The notes under the pieces: model-generated
What the model was told of the DNA's origin: nothing
Seen by the model: the letters and a program-made list of their open reading frames with translations, nothing else
Databases searched by the model: none
Translations under genes and position numbers: made by a program
Shown here: positions 9,867 through 20,344 of the stretch, in pieces
Numbering within the stretch: position 1 is the first letter of the stretch
How the letters are laid out: the number at the start of each line of letters is the position of its first letter
Assembly (NCBI GenBank): GCA_008032955.1
Contig: CP032046.1
Coordinates: 248,001-312,000 of the forward strand
Length of the DNA stretch: 64,000 nt
Source of the DNA: Helicobacter pylori
GTDB lineage: Bacteria; Campylobacterota; Campylobacteria; Campylobacterales; Helicobacteraceae
Direction: 5' to 3'

Positions 9867-10538
9867 ATGCGCGTTCTACTGATTGAAAAAAATTCTGTTT
9901 TAGGCGGAGAAATTGAAAAGGGCTTAAATGCTAAAGGCTTTATGGCTGATGTAACAGAGAGTTTAGAGGATGGGGAATATCTTATGGATATTAGGAATTA
10001 TGACTTGGTTATAGTTAGCGATAAAAATGCTTTAAGTTTTGTTTCTAGAATCAAGGAAAAGCATTCTTCTATTGTTGTTTTAGTTTCTTCGGATAACCCT
10101 ACAAGCGAGGAAGAAGTCCATGCGTTTGAACAAGGCGCGGACGATTACATCGCTAAACCTTATCGCAGCATTAAGGCTTTAGTCGCAAGGATTGAGGCTC
10201 GTTTGAGATTTTGGGGCTCTAATGTGATTGAAATTGGGGATTTGACCATTAGCCCTGATGAAGAAAAGATTATTTACAAGGGGCGTGAAGTTGAAGTTAA
10301 AGGGAAGCCTTTTGAAGTGCTTACCCATCTTGCCAGACATAGGGATCAAATCGTCTCCAAAGAACAGCTTTTAGACGCTATTTGGGAAGAGCCTGAAATG
10401 GTTACCCCTAATGTCATTGAAGTGGCTATCAATCAAATCCGCCAAAAAATGGATAAACCCTTGGGGATTTCCACGGTTGAAACCGTAAGGCGCAGAGGCT
10501 ATCGTTTTTGCTACCCAAAACCGGCGTGTGAAGAATAA
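9867..10538 (+). CDS. hsrA: HsrA, essential orphan OmpR-type response regulator
   Basis: DNA-binding regulator of growth-linked genes in H. pylori, active without phosphorylation. It has 223 residues: an N-terminal receiver-like domain (1-115) and a C-terminal winged helix (about 125-215, with RRRGYRFCYPKP). The receiver is degenerate. The usual acidic pair near residues 8-9 reads E-K-N, and the phospho-acceptor region reads VIVSDKNALSF in place of a normal D-x-x-L-P. The lysine of AKPYRS remains. There is no histidine kinase next to it. AGGAG precedes the ATG at good spacing. HP1043 by recall. Confidence 0.95.
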   Translation: MRVLLIEKNSVLGGEIEKGLNAKGFMADVTESLEDGEYLMDIRNYDLVIVSDKNALSFVSRIKEKHSSIVVLVSSDNPTSEEEVHAFEQGADDYIAKPYRSIKALVARIEARLRFWGSNVIEIGDLTISPDEEKIIYKGREVEVKGKPFEVLTHLARHRDQIVSKEQLLDAIWEEPEMVTPNVIEVAINQIRQKMDKPLGISTVETVRRRGYRFCYPKPACEE

Positions 10539-10614
10539 ATTCCGTGGTTTTTGGCTAAAAATAGATTAAAATGAGGGTGTGGCTCTGTCAAATATTGACC
10601 ATAAAACTTAAAAC

Positions 10615-10685
10615 ATGCTAAAAGCATTCTTTACAATCAAATTATTAAAAGAGCTTGATTTTAATCAAGCGATAGTTTTTTAAAA
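10615..10685 (+). repeat. Dispersed intergenic repeat, copy 2
   Basis: TAAAAGCATTCTTTACAATC, then GAGCTTGATTTTAATCAAGC, then GATAGTTTTTT. It has the same hairpin (GCTTGAT/ATCAAGC) and T-run as copy 1 and lies 75 bases after the hsrA stop in the same orientation, so it may act as the hsrA terminator. The rest of the 335-bp gap (10539-10873) holds no gene I can support. Confidence 0.7.
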
Positions 10686-10815
10686 AAGCGGTTTTTTGGG
10701 GTTAGGGGACTTAGTTGGAGGTTTGATAGGGGGAGAATTATTTTAAAATATCTTCTATCCTTAAAGAAAAGAGTTTTTGCTATAAAACGATGGGATGAAA
10801 ATTTTTAAACCTTAT

Positions 10816-10841
10816 CAAAAAGAGCTTTTAAACTCTTTTTA
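10816..10841. terminator. Hairpin terminator after the DHH phosphoesterase gene
   Basis: AAAAAGAG and CTCTTTTT pair around CTTTTAAA. On the minus strand the stem ends in a T-run about 35 bases past the stop of the DHH gene. Confidence 0.6.
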
Positions 10842-10873
10842 GTTTTTGTTAGCTTTTTCTAAACAGCTTATTT

Positions 10874-11920
10874 TTAAGCGTTGTTGAAGATTTCTTCAAT
10901 TTGTTCTTTAATGTCCCTATAATTGAAACTCTCCCTAAAGCCATCAATCTTGCCTCCGCTTGCATTCCTATGCCCGCCCCCATTAAAACACATTTGACTG
11001 AGTTCGCACACATCGCAATTCCCATTCGCCCTTAAGCTCACATTCCCTTTAGCGTTCACATCCATATAAAAATCAAAATCCGGATTTTGCGTTAAAAAAA
11101 GGTTAGCCAACACGCTAATACCCCCCATAGAATAACTTAAAAACCCTTTCTTATCCTGGTAATAAACGCTGCAATCATGCTTTTTTAAAGAGAGCAAACG
11201 CGTTTGCGCGTTTGAAGAGATATTGTCCATCGTTTCTGTATCAGGGTCGCCCCCCAGAGCGATTTTTTTAAGTTTGAACAAATCATTATCATAGGCTACG
11301 GGGGCATTTTCTAAAAACAAATAGTTTTTAACTTCTTCTAAAAGCTTTAATTTATAATCGCGGTTCTCATCATCAAACATGAAACGATTCAATTCAGAGC
11401 TTTGAGTGATCATGCGCATACACACCTTGCCTAATTCAAAGCCATAACCTTGCGTGTCCCAAATATCCACAGAATTGACCATTTCCACTAAAGGCTCTAG
11501 CCATGCTGTGTTTTTTGGCTCTAAAATCGCGTAATGCTTTTTCAAAAACTCATACACGATTTTAGTCGCGCAGCGGTTCGTGTCTAAAAAATACCAATGG
11601 AAACTCTCAGCCACTTCCTTACCGCTGATATGGTGATCTAAAAGCTGGATTTGAATGTTTTTATTTTGCAAGCGGTGTTCTTGGATTTTATCTTGCAAAT
11701 ACTGCGCTTCGTTTAAATTCAAATTCAAATCGCTAATCAAAATAAGGGATTTACTCTCTTTAGATTGAGCGATTGCGTTTAAAATCTCATAAATCCTCGC
11801 TGAAACTTCACGCCCGTAATTAGCGTTATAGCATTGGATATTTTTAAAAAATTGTTTTGAAACAAGCTGGCATGCATAGCCGTCTAAATCAATGTGTGAA
11901 AGGTGATAAACTTGCATCAT
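10874..11920 (-). CDS. DHH/DHHA1-family phosphoesterase
   Basis: Predicted Mn-dependent phosphodiesterase; relatives (NrnA/NrnB, GdpP) degrade nanoRNA, pAp or cyclic dinucleotides. Visible blocks: SHIDLDGYACQLV at the N-terminus (the D-H-x-D-x-D site, here H-I-D-L-D), LILISDLNL, then LLDHHISGKE carrying the DHH near residue 97. The C-terminal DHHA1 domain has the glycine-rich FNGGGHRNASGG substrate loop. It has 348 residues. It lies just downstream of flhA on the same strand with a 27-base gap, so it probably shares its transcript. Which substrate it uses cannot be told from the sequence. HP1042. Confidence 0.82.
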   Translation of the reverse strand: MMQVYHLSHIDLDGYACQLVSKQFFKNIQCYNANYGREVSARIYEILNAIAQSKESKSLILISDLNLNLNEAQYLQDKIQEHRLQNKNIQIQLLDHHISGKEVAESFHWYFLDTNRCATKIVYEFLKKHYAILEPKNTAWLEPLVEMVNSVDIWDTQGYGFELGKVCMRMITQSSELNRFMFDDENRDYKLKLLEEVKNYLFLENAPVAYDNDLFKLKKIALGGDPDTETMDNISSNAQTRLLSLKKHDCSVYYQDKKGFLSYSMGGISVLANLFLTQNPDFDFYMDVNAKGNVSLRANGNCDVCELSQMCFNGGGHRNASGGKIDGFRESFNYRDIKEQIEEIFNNA

Positions 11921-11947
11921 TCTCCTTTTTTATCCATTATTTATCCA

Positions 11948-14149
11948 TTAAAAGTTAATATGGATCGTGCCTAAGGCTTCAAAATTAGAGTTAGGATCTA
12001 ATTCGGCATGGCTTAGCACAATCACATCAATCCTGGCCTGCTCCATTTGATTGGAAAGGGCTTTTCTTAAATTAGGCTCTACGATCAAAATCACCGGAGC
12101 GATCCCTTTTTGCAAGACTTTCATAGCCTCTTCAGAAACCACTTCAATGAGTTTTTGCAATTCGCCCACATTGAGTAGCAGACTCTTAGAAGTGCCATTT
12201 TCTCGCAATTTATTGAGCAAAAATTGTTCGCTATCGGTAGAAAAGGTTAAAAATTTCAAACGCCCGTCTTCAGATTTAAAAGCGTTAGTGATCACCCTAG
12301 AAAGCCTCGCCCTCACTTGTTCGGTTAAGATATTCACATCGTTTTGAACCAATGGGGCAATATCGGTAATCGTTTCTAAAATAGTGAGCATGTCTTTAAT
12401 GGGGATTTTTTCATGCAACAAGGCTTGCAAGACCGATCGGATCGCACCGGTGGGGATCTTTTTACTCTCTTCTACAATCGTAGGATAGTCTTTGGCCAAG
12501 CGCTCTAAAAGGGATTTCACTTCATCTTTGGTGATAAAATCTTCAGCGTATTTTTTCACTAATTCGCTGGTGTGTGTCGCAATAACGGTGCTTGGATCAA
12601 TAATGGTATAGCCTTGAATAATGGCTTCTTCTTTATTTTTAGTTTCAATCCATAAAGCGTCCATTCCAAAAGCCGGCTCTTTAGTAGGAATGCCTTCAAT
12701 TTCTTTATTCACAAAACCGGTATTCATGGCTAAAAACTTATCTGGCATCACCATGCCCTCACCAATCACAATGCCCTTAAGCTTGATTTCATAATGCGTT
12801 GGGGGGAGCTGCAAATTATCTCTGATCCTAATTTGCGGCATCAAAAAGCCATAATCGCTCGCTATCTTTTTTCTAATACCCCTAATCCTTTCTAACAAAT
12901 CGCCCCCTTGTTTCATGTCCGCTAAGCTGATGAGCTGATAGCCTAAAGCCAATTCTAAAAATTCAATTTTTAACACTTCATCAATCGCTTGCTCTTCTTC
13001 TCTTTTAAGCTCTTCTTGGGTTTTAGCCCTTGTGGTTGGGGTGTGGGGTTTGATTTTGGAGCTGTGGGGTTTTTCGCTCAAATCCAAGCCGAATTTTTGA
13101 CTCAAATAATTTTCTAATTTAGTGAGTAATCCGTCCTTTCCCTCCCTGCTAATCAGCCATGCGATGAATAAAAAGAGTGTCCCTACAAACGCTAAAGAAA
13201 AGGTAGGGAGTCCAGGAATGGTGGCAAAAAGCAATAAAATCGCCCCCACAATCACTAAAGTTTTGCTTTTATTGGTGAGCTGTGTGATGAGTTTGGAAGC
13301 GAAGTCCTCTTCTTCGTTTTGCGTGGTGCGAGTGGCGACAATACCGGTCGCTGTCGCAATGATTAAAGCAGGGATTTGCCCCACAAGCCCATCGCCAATG
13401 GTTAAGATAGTGAAAGTGCTAGCGCTAAAGCTCAAGCTCATATCCCTTTGAAACACGCCCACTAAAAACCCTCCAATGATATTAATAAGCGTGATAATGA
13501 TAGAAGCAATCGCATCGCCTTTGACGAATTTAGACGCGCCATCCATCGCGCCATAAAAATCCGCTTCTTGGCTTAGAGCGGCGCGCCGTTTTTTGGCTTC
13601 CTTATCATCAATAAGCCCTGAGTTTAAATCCGCATCAATCGCCATTTGCTTTCCTGGCATAGCGTCTAGGGCAAATCGCGCCCTCACTTCAGTAACCCTA
13701 GTAGAGCCATTAGTAACCACTAATAAATTCACTAGCACTAAAATACTAAAGATAATCGCCCCAATCACATAATTCCCGCTCACGCTAAATTCCCCAAACG
13801 CTGTGATAATATCGCTCACCGCGCTAGGCCCTTTATAGCCTTGGGTTAAAATCATTCTAGTGGTGGCGACATTTAAAGCCAAGCGGTATAAGGTTACAAT
13901 GAGTAATAGAGTGGGGAAAGCGCTAAAATCAGTCGGCTTGTCAATATAAAGCCCGATTAAAATAATCAACACCGATAGCGCGATAGAAATCGTGAGTAAA
14001 AAATCCAACACAAAAGGCGGTAACGGCACGATAATGATCGCCAAAATAGCGATCACAAAGACCACAAGGGCTAAGTCTTTGGATTGCAAGAAGCGTTTAA
14101 AAACAGGGAAAGTCTTTTTAAAAGCTAATTTGGAGCGTTCGTTTGCCAT
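11948..14149 (-). CDS. flhA: FlhA, flagellar type III export gate protein
   Basis: Inner-membrane gate of the flagellar export apparatus; in H. pylori it is also needed for expression of flagellar genes. It has 733 residues. The N-terminal half holds about eight transmembrane helices with the family segments [19 protein letters not shown] and [15 protein letters not shown]. The C-terminal cytosolic half (from about 360) ends in the [13 protein letters not shown] region. It has its own promoter upstream and sits away from other flagellar structural genes, as usual in this species. HP1041. Confidence 0.96.
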
Positions 14150-14194
14150 AATCTAAAATCAATGCCTTAATTTTGGTAGGTGTGTTTGTCTCTT

Positions 14195-14200
14195 ATTATA
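14195..14200 (-). promoter_or_regulatory. -10 box of flhA
   Basis: TATAAT on the minus strand, 46 bases upstream of the flhA ATG, within an AT-rich gap shared with the divergent rpsO promoter. It looks like a housekeeping (sigma-80) promoter, not a sigma-54 or sigma-28 one. Confidence 0.55.
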
Positions 14201-14243
14201 ATATAAAGTTTAAAAGTATGACACAAAAAAGCTTGTTTTACGC

Positions 14244-14249
14244 TATAAT
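14244..14249 (+). promoter_or_regulatory. -10 box of rpsO
   Basis: TATAAT followed by GCGATC, 38 bases before the rpsO ATG, with TTGTTT as a possible -35. Confidence 0.65.
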
Positions 14250-14286
14250 GCGATCTTTATTAAAAATTACCAATTAGGAGGTCGTT

Positions 14287-14559
14287 ATGGCTTTGAATCT
14301 GGAGAAAAAACAAGAAATCATTAAGGCGTTTGCCACTAAGGAAAACGATACGGGTTCTTGTGAAGTGCAAGTGGCGTTGTTGAATGAAAGGATCAGGCTT
14401 TTAACCGAGCATTTAAAGGCTAACCCCAAAGATCATTCCAGTCGTTTAGGGCTTTTAAAATTAGTCGCTCAAAGACGCAACTTGTTGAAATACATCAAAC
14501 GCACCAATCATGCACGTTATGTGGTTTTGATTGAAAAGTTAGGCATTAAAGACAGATAA
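14287..14559 (+). CDS. rpsO: 30S ribosomal protein S15
   Basis: Primary 16S rRNA-binding protein of the 30S platform. It has 90 residues, exactly the family length. The conserved [21 protein letters not shown] and [17 protein letters not shown] segments are both intact. A strong AGGAGG-type site (TTAGGAGGTCGTT) lies before the ATG. It is followed 29 bases later by waaL. Confidence 0.97.
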   Translation: MALNLEKKQEIIKAFATKENDTGSCEVQVALLNERIRLLTEHLKANPKDHSSRLGLLKLVAQRRNLLKYIKRTNHARYVVLIEKLGIKDR

Positions 14560-14588
14560 TTTTATCGGTTTTAGGGTATGGCGAGTTT

Positions 14589-15878
14589 GTGTTGAAAGAG
14601 CGTTTGAAGGACTTTTTTAGTGCGGACTCTGTTTTCACTCTAATTTTTGCTCTTTTCTTTCTCACTTCGTTTAAAAAACCTTTAACGCAAGTCTTATTGA
14701 TTGTTTTAATGGTTTTTTTGTTTCTTAGATGTTATTTCCAAGCGTCTTTGAAAGAAACCTTCGCAATTAATCATTTAAAAACCATGCCTTTTAAATGGCT
14801 CACTCTGGCTTTTTTGGGCGTGTTTTTAAGCGTCTTCCCTAACATGTTTAACATGTATGATAGCCAAACCTTCCGCTACAACTTATTCGCTCTAAACATG
14901 TCCTTAACTTATGCTTGCGGGGCGTTGTGCTTGCTTTTTTCTAGCCGTTTAAGAATCAAATTGAATCAAAAAATCCTTTTTTATAGCATGGCTATTGCAA
15001 ATTTCATCAACGGCTTGCTTTCATTAGTGCAAAAAATTTATTTTAACATGCCCAGAGCGCAAGGGTTTAGCACGGTTAAGGAGTATGTGGTTTTAGTGAG
15101 CGTGTCAATCTTAGGCTGTTATATTTATGCACTTTATTCGCACAATCAAAAAGAAAAACTTTTTTTCACCCTTTCTGTTTTCGTGGGGTTTTTAGTCGTT
15201 ATTTTAAGCGCTACAAGGAGCGCGACAATCGCTTTTATAGCTACTTTTTTAATCCTGTCTTGCTTTATTTTATACGCCAAAAAATCGCTCAGACCATTGG
15301 GTTATATGATCGCTGTGAGTCTTGTTTTGAGCGCTTTGTATGTGGGGAGTAACGCTTTAGAAAAAAGGGGGGCAATAGAGCAATCTAGGGTTCAAAACCA
15401 AAGCTTTGAAGAGGATTTGAAACGCTACGCTAAAAAGGACGCTGATAGCAGTATTGGGTGGCGTTTGGAGCGCTGGAAAGAAGCCCTAACGGTTTTGCGT
15501 TTAAGGCCCTTTTTTGGTATGGCCGCTAGCGAGAAATGCCAGAGGTTAGAAGAGATTTTGTCTCTGTCGCAGTCTTATAGAGCCAAAGATTTGATTCTCT
15601 GTTATGAAAGATACGACAATCAAATCATTCATGTTTTAGCCACTAGGGGGATCATAGGCTTTTTAATCTGGCTCTTTTTTTTACTAGCGGTTGTAAAGAT
15701 TTTTTGGAGCGGGATAAAGCAAAACTCTTTAATATCACTCTTTATATTAACGACACTCACTTTTTATCTCATTTTTGGCATCGGGTTTGACCCCTTTGAT
15801 TTCTTCATTACGGGAAGTTTTTTTGTGGGAATGATCATGATGGCTGTTTTTTTAAAAAAGGATAAAAGCGTTTTTTAG
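14589..15878 (+). CDS. waaL: O-antigen ligase WaaL
   Basis: Inner-membrane enzyme that joins undecaprenyl-linked O-chain to lipid A-core; HP1039 was identified as the H. pylori ligase. It has 429 residues, with about ten to twelve hydrophobic helices and a large periplasmic loop (about residues 255-350) holding RLERWKEALTVLRLRPFFG, the arginine-rich Wzy_C-type region, and a histidine (NQIIHVLATRGIIGF) near residue 349. The start is GTG (GTG TTG AAA GAG); the upstream ATG at 14578 runs into a stop. It is probably co-transcribed with rpsO. Confidence 0.82.
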   Translation: MLKERLKDFFSADSVFTLIFALFFLTSFKKPLTQVLLIVLMVFLFLRCYFQASLKETFAINHLKTMPFKWLTLAFLGVFLSVFPNMFNMYDSQTFRYNLFALNMSLTYACGALCLLFSSRLRIKLNQKILFYSMAIANFINGLLSLVQKIYFNMPRAQGFSTVKEYVVLVSVSILGCYIYALYSHNQKEKLFFTLSVFVGFLVVILSATRSATIAFIATFLILSCFILYAKKSLRPLGYMIAVSLVLSALYVGSNALEKRGAIEQSRVQNQSFEEDLKRYAKKDADSSIGWRLERWKEALTVLRLRPFFGMAASEKCQRLEEILSLSQSYRAKDLILCYERYDNQIIHVLATRGIIGFLIWLFFLLAVVKIFWSGIKQNSLISLFILTTLTFYLIFGIGFDPFDFFITGSFFVGMIMMAVFLKKDKSVF

Positions 15879-15917
15879 CATCAAGGGGTTTGATGTTAGT
15901 CAAGCGGTAGTTTCTTG
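15878..15917 (+). repeat. Dispersed intergenic repeat, copy 3 (right half)
   Basis: GCATCAAGGGGTTTGATGTT then AGTCAAGCGGTAGTTTC. It matches the hairpin half of the repeat family but with substitutions that weaken the stem. It starts at the waaL stop codon, in the same orientation. Confidence 0.55.
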
Positions 15918-15963
15918 TGATTCGTTCTTAGGGGGATTTAAGGGGTAAGATAAAAACTTATGC

Positions 15964-15969
15964 TATAAT
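15964..15969 (+). promoter_or_regulatory. -10 box of the aroQ-flhF-fliA-fliY operon
   Basis: TATAAT in the context TGCTATAATGCGG, 39 bases before aroQ. No other strong promoter is seen until fur, and the genes downstream overlap or nearly touch. Confidence 0.65.
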
Positions 15970-16007
15970 GCGGTTTCATTCCATATTCAACAAGGAGAAA
16001 TAAATTA

Positions 16008-16511
16008 ATGAAAATTTTAGTGATTCAAGGGCCTAATTTAAACATGTTAGGACACAGAGACCCAAGACTTTATGGCATGGTAACCTTAGACCAAATCCAT
16101 GAGATCATGCAAACTTTCGTGAAACAAGGCAATTTAGATGTGGAATTAGAGTTTTTTCAAACCAATTTTGAGGGCGAAATCATTGACAAAATCCAAGAGA
16201 GCGTGGGCAGCGATTATGAAGGGATTATCATTAACCCTGGAGCGTTTTCGCACACTTCTATTGCGATTGCAGATGCGATCATGCTAGCGGGCAAACCCGT
16301 TATTGAAGTGCATCTCACTAACATTCAAGCTAGAGAGGAATTCAGGAAAAATTCTTACACCGGAGCGGCTTGTGGAGGCGTGATCATGGGATTTGGACCG
16401 CTTGGTTATAACATGGCTTTAATGGCGATGGTCAATATTTTAGCCGAAATGAAAGCGTTCCAAGAAGCCCAAAAAAACAACCCTAATAACCCCATTAACA
16501 ATCAAAAATAA
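16008..16511 (+). CDS. aroQ: Type II 3-dehydroquinate dehydratase
   Basis: Third step of the shikimate pathway (3-dehydroquinate to 3-dehydroshikimate). It has 167 residues. Type II signatures: [19 protein letters not shown] at the N-terminus with the catalytic tyrosine in the lid, [15 protein letters not shown], and [19 protein letters not shown] with the catalytic histidine. AAGGAG is well placed before the ATG. The C-terminus is a low-complexity Asn/Gln tail. First gene of the operon that leads into flagellar genes. Confidence 0.96.
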
Positions 16512-16524
16512 AAGGGGGTTACTG

Positions 16525-17598
16525 ATGAGAGGATTAGAAAGAGACTCCCATTTCACGCTCAATGAAAATGCGATGTTTTTTGAGTGCACTTATAGTTGCG
16601 ATAACGCTTTGTTTTTGCAATTAGACGATCGCTCGTTTTTTATCACTGATTCTCGCTACACTCAAGAAGCTAAAGAAAGCATTCAGCCTAAAAATGGCGT
16701 TTTAGCGGAAGTGATAGAATCCAGCGATTTAGTCCAAAGTGCGATTGACTTGATTACAAAGAGTTCGGTTAAAAAGCTCTTTTTTGACCCCAATCAAGTG
16801 AATTTGCAAACCTATAAGCGTTTGGATTTAGCGGTTGGGGATAAGGTTATTTTAGAGGGCGTGCCTAGTTACCACCGCCAAAAACGCATCATTAAAAACG
16901 AACATGAGATCCAACTTCTCAAAAAATCTCAAGCGTTGAATGTTGAAGCTTTTGAAAATTTTGCCGAGTATGTGAAAAAGATTTTTGATGAAAAAGAGTC
17001 CTTGAGCGAGCGGTATTTGCAGCATAAGGTTAAGGACTTTTTGACTAAAGAGGGGGTTTATGATCTGAGTTTTGAGCCTATTTTAGCCTTGAATGCGAAC
17101 GCGAGCAAGCCCCATGCTTTGCCTAGCGCAAAGGATTTTTTAAAAGCGGAGCATAGCATTCTTTTGGATATGGGGATCAAATACGAACGCTATTGCTCTG
17201 ACAGGACTCGCACGGCTTTTTTTGACCCTAAAGATTTTGTCTTCAAAAGAGAGCAGAGTTTCAAGGATAAAGAGCATCAAAAGATTTATGACATTGTGAA
17301 AGAAGCGCAAGAAAAGGCTATTTCAGGTATTAGAGCGGGCATGACCGGTAAAGAAGCGGACAGCTTGGCTAGGGGAGTGATTAGCGATTATGGTTATGGG
17401 CAGTATTTCACTCACAGCACCGGGCATGGCATTGGATTAGACATTCATGAACTTCCCTATATTTCATCGCGCAGTGAAACCATTTTAGAAGAGGGCATGG
17501 TGTTTTCTGTAGAGCCTGGGATTTATATCCCTGGGTTTTTTGGGGTGCGCATTGAAGATTTAGTGGTAATCAAAAATTCTAGGGCCGAGCTTTTGTGA
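16525..17598 (+). CDS. pepQ: M24-family Xaa-Pro dipeptidase / aminopeptidase
   Basis: Metallopeptidase that removes N-terminal residues next to proline. It has 357 residues: an N-terminal creatinase-like domain (1-125) and a C-terminal pita-bread domain. Metal ligands are seen in [21 protein letters not shown] (two Asp), [13 protein letters not shown] (His), and [18 protein letters not shown] (two Glu). The TGA stop overlaps the folK start (ATGATG region), so the two are coupled. HP1037. Confidence 0.9.
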   Translation: MRGLERDSHFTLNENAMFFECTYSCDNALFLQLDDRSFFITDSRYTQEAKESIQPKNGVLAEVIESSDLVQSAIDLITKSSVKKLFFDPNQVNLQTYKRLDLAVGDKVILEGVPSYHRQKRIIKNEHEIQLLKKSQALNVEAFENFAEYVKKIFDEKESLSERYLQHKVKDFLTKEGVYDLSFEPILALNANASKPHALPSAKDFLKAEHSILLDMGIKYERYCSDRTRTAFFDPKDFVFKREQSFKDKEHQKIYDIVKEAQEKAISGIRAGMTGKEADSLARGVISDYGYGQYFTHSTGHGIGLDIHELPYISSRSETILEEGMVFSVEPGIYIPGFFGVRIEDLVVIKNSRAELL

Positions 17599-18086
17599 TG
17601 CGAGAGATCCTTACTAACCGCTTTTTCCCAAGCCTTTTTAAAAAAAGGCTTGATTTTTCTAACAGAGTGGTTTTAGGGTTGGGATCTAATCTTAAAAATC
17701 CTTTAAAAATATTAAAAAATTGTTTTTTATATTTTAAAAATCATAGTAGAATCGGGAAAATTTTTTCTTCGCCCATTTATATCAATCCGCCTTTTGGTTA
17801 CACTAAGCAACCTAATTTCTACAACGCTACGATTATCCTTAAAACATCTTTAAGTTTGTGCCATTTTTTTGCTCTGGTTTTTTATATAGAAAGGCGTTTT
17901 GGGCGCAAAAGGAAGCGCGATTTTAAAGACGCTCCAAGAACTTTGGATATTGATATTATCGCTTTCAATCAAGTCATTTTGAGGCAGAACGATTTGACTT
18001 TACCTCACCCTAAATGGAGTGAAAGAGACTCGGTGTTAGTGCCTTTAACTTTGCAACAAATGCTTTTTAAAAAAGGGGAGTGGTGA
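17595..18086 (+). CDS. folK: HPPK, 6-hydroxymethyl-7,8-dihydropterin pyrophosphokinase
   Basis: Transfers pyrophosphate from ATP to hydroxymethyl-dihydropterin in folate synthesis. It has 163 residues. The [10 protein letters not shown] start motif, the [19 protein letters not shown] catalytic loop and DIDIIAF metal site are present. The [17 protein letters not shown]-terminal signature is also intact. An N-terminal extension of about 25 residues precedes the core. It overlaps pepQ and flhF by a few bases each. Confidence 0.93.
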   Translation: MMREILTNRFFPSLFKKRLDFSNRVVLGLGSNLKNPLKILKNCFLYFKNHSRIGKIFSSPIYINPPFGYTKQPNFYNATIILKTSLSLCHFFALVFYIERRFGRKRKRDFKDAPRTLDIDIIAFNQVILRQNDLTLPHPKWSERDSVLVPLTLQQMLFKKGEW

Positions 18087-19459
18087 AATTCTATACCTAT
18101 AGTGGAGAGACGGCCGCTGAAGCTTTAAAGATCGCTCAAAGCCACCATGGGGTGGATACGCTGGTGTTTAAAACGCAAGAAATCCGTAAAAAAACGCTCA
18201 CTTCTTCTGGACTTTATGAAATCGTTGTGGCGGTTGAAGAAGAGAGCGAAAACAAGCCCCCTAAAGCCCCCCTTATTCCAGAAAGTTTGTATGATGAAGA
18301 ATTGAATGAAGAAGATGTGGTCATGCAGCTTTCAAGCACTGTGGAAGAAATGCGCAAACTCGCCGGGGTTTCATCTAATCAGCGCAACTATAGTTTTTCA
18401 AAAAATAAGACTCTTTTAGAAAAAGACGCTCCATTAGAGGATACGCCTTTAGAGACTAATAAGCAAGACGCCTTATTGCAAGCCTTAAAAGATGAAGCCA
18501 ACCATAAAAAAGAAAGAGAAAAAAGAGAAGTCAAACAAGAAGAAGAAATTAAAGATATTAATGTGCAATTAAGTAAAATCAGAGACAGCCTGAAACTCAT
18601 TCAAAACATGTTTTGGGATGAGAAAAACCCTAATTCTGTCAATATCCCTCAAGAATTTGCCGAAATTTACAAACTAGCCAAACAAAGCGGGATGAAATCC
18701 AGCCATTTAGATGAAATCATGCAATTGAGCTTGGAATTGATGCCTTTACGCATGCGGGAAAATTCCGTAACGATCAAGCGCTATTTTAGAGAAGTGTTGC
18801 GCAAAATGATCTTGTGCCGCCCTGAAGATTTGAATTTAAGGCAAAAACGCATTTTAATGCTTGTAGGGCCAACAGGCGTGGGGAAAACGACGACTCTAGC
18901 TAAATTAGCCGCACGTTATTCTAGGATGCTAGCTAAAAAATACAAGGTGGGCATTATCACTTTAGACAATTATCGCATTGGGGCTTTGGAGCAATTGAGT
19001 TGGTATGCTAATAAAATGAAAATGAGTATAGAAGCGGTGATTGACGCTAAGGATTTTGCTAAAGAAATTGAAGCTTTGGAATACTGCGATTTTATTTTAG
19101 TGGATACGACAGGGCATTCGCAATACGATAAGGAAAAAATTGCCGGTTTGAAAGAGTTTATAGATGGGGGTTATAATATTGATGTGTCCTTAGTGCTTTC
19201 AGTTACCACTAAGTATGAAGACATGAAAGATATTTATGATTCTTTTGGGGTGTTAGGGATTGACACTTTAATCTTTACGAAATTAGATGAGAGTAGGGGG
19301 TTAGGGAATTTGTTTTCTTTAGTGCATGAAAGCCAAAAGCCTATCAGTTATCTTTCTGTCGGGCAGGAAGTGCCTATGGATTTGAAAGTGGCTACTAATG
19401 AGTATTTAGTGGATTGCATGCTAGATGGCTTTAGTAACCCCAATAAGGAACAAGCATGA
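18080..19459 (+). CDS. flhF: FlhF, SRP-type GTPase for polar flagellum placement
   Basis: Directs flagellar assembly to the pole and is required for class II and III flagellar gene expression. It has 459 residues: a basic N-domain, a charged linker (about 130-180), and an SRP GTPase domain with [18 protein letters not shown] (P-loop near 262), [10 protein letters not shown] and [12 protein letters not shown]. The start is GTG inside the end of folK; no ATG fits. It overlaps flhG by 4 bases. Confidence 0.95.
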   Translation: MVKFYTYSGETAAEALKIAQSHHGVDTLVFKTQEIRKKTLTSSGLYEIVVAVEEESENKPPKAPLIPESLYDEELNEEDVVMQLSSTVEEMRKLAGVSSNQRNYSFSKNKTLLEKDAPLEDTPLETNKQDALLQALKDEANHKKEREKREVKQEEEIKDINVQLSKIRDSLKLIQNMFWDEKNPNSVNIPQEFAEIYKLAKQSGMKSSHLDEIMQLSLELMPLRMRENSVTIKRYFREVLRKMILCRPEDLNLRQKRILMLVGPTGVGKTTTLAKLAARYSRMLAKKYKVGIITLDNYRIGALEQLSWYANKMKMSIEAVIDAKDFAKEIEALEYCDFILVDTTGHSQYDKEKIAGLKEFIDGGYNIDVSLVLSVTTKYEDMKDIYDSFGVLGIDTLIFTKLDESRGLGNLFSLVHESQKPISYLSVGQEVPMDLKVATNEYLVDCMLDGFSNPNKEQA

Positions 19460-20340
19460 GTAATCAAGCGAGCCATTTGGATAATTTTATGAACGCTAAA
19501 AATCCCAAAAGTTTTTTTGATAATAAGGGGAATACCAAATTCATCGCTATCACAAGCGGTAAGGGGGGCGTGGGGAAATCCAACATTAGTGCTAATTTAG
19601 CTTACTCTTTATACAAGAAAGGTTATAAGGTGGGGGTGTTTGATGCGGATATTGGTTTAGCGAATTTGGATGTCATTTTTGGGGTGAAAACCCATAAAAA
19701 TATCTTGCATGCCTTAAAAGGCGAAGCCAAATTGCAAGAAATCATTTGCGAGATTGAACCCGGACTTTGCTTAATCCCTGGGGATAGTGGCGAAGAAATT
19801 TTAAAATACATTAGCGGCGCGGAAGCTTTGGATCGATTCGTAGATGAAGAGGGGGTTTTAAGCTCTTTAGATTATATTGTGATTGATACGGGCGCTGGGA
19901 TTGGAGCCACTACGCAAGCGTTTTTGAATGCGAGCGATTGCGTGGTGATTGTTACCACACCAGATCCTTCAGCGATTACGGATGCGTATGCTTGCATTAA
20001 AATCAACTCCAAGAATAAAGATGAATTGTTCCTTATCGCTAACATGGTAGCCCAACCTAAAGAGGGCAGGGCGACTTATGAAAGGCTGTTTAAGGTGGCT
20101 AAAAACAATATCGCTTCATTAGAATTGCATTACTTAGGAGCGATTGAAAACAGCTCCTTATTGAAACGCTATGTGAGGGAGCGCAAAATTTTGAGAAAAA
20201 TAGCCCCTAACGATTTGTTTTCGCAATCCATTGACCAGATAGCGGGTCTTTTAGTTTCTAAACTAGAAACCGGCACTTTAGAAATACCAAAAGAAGGTTT
20301 GAAAAGCTTTTTTAAAAGGCTTTTGAAGTATTTGGGGTAG
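19456..20340 (+). CDS. flhG: FlhG (YlxH), MinD-like ATPase controlling flagellar number
   Basis: Works with FlhF to set flagellar number. It has 294 residues. The deviant Walker A ITSGKGGVGKSNISANLAY is near residue 33, FDADIGLANLDVIFGV gives the second block, and YIVIDTGAGIGATTQAF is the Walker B region. A short amphipathic tail (SFFKRLLKYLG) at the C-terminus fits a membrane-targeting helix. It is translationally coupled to flhF. Confidence 0.94.
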   Translation: MSNQASHLDNFMNAKNPKSFFDNKGNTKFIAITSGKGGVGKSNISANLAYSLYKKGYKVGVFDADIGLANLDVIFGVKTHKNILHALKGEAKLQEIICEIEPGLCLIPGDSGEEILKYISGAEALDRFVDEEGVLSSLDYIVIDTGAGIGATTQAFLNASDCVVIVTTPDPSAITDAYACIKINSKNKDELFLIANMVAQPKEGRATYERLFKVAKNNIASLELHYLGAIENSSLLKRYVRERKILRKIAPNDLFSQSIDQIAGLLVSKLETGTLEIPKEGLKSFFKRLLKYLG

Positions 20341-20344
20341 GCTG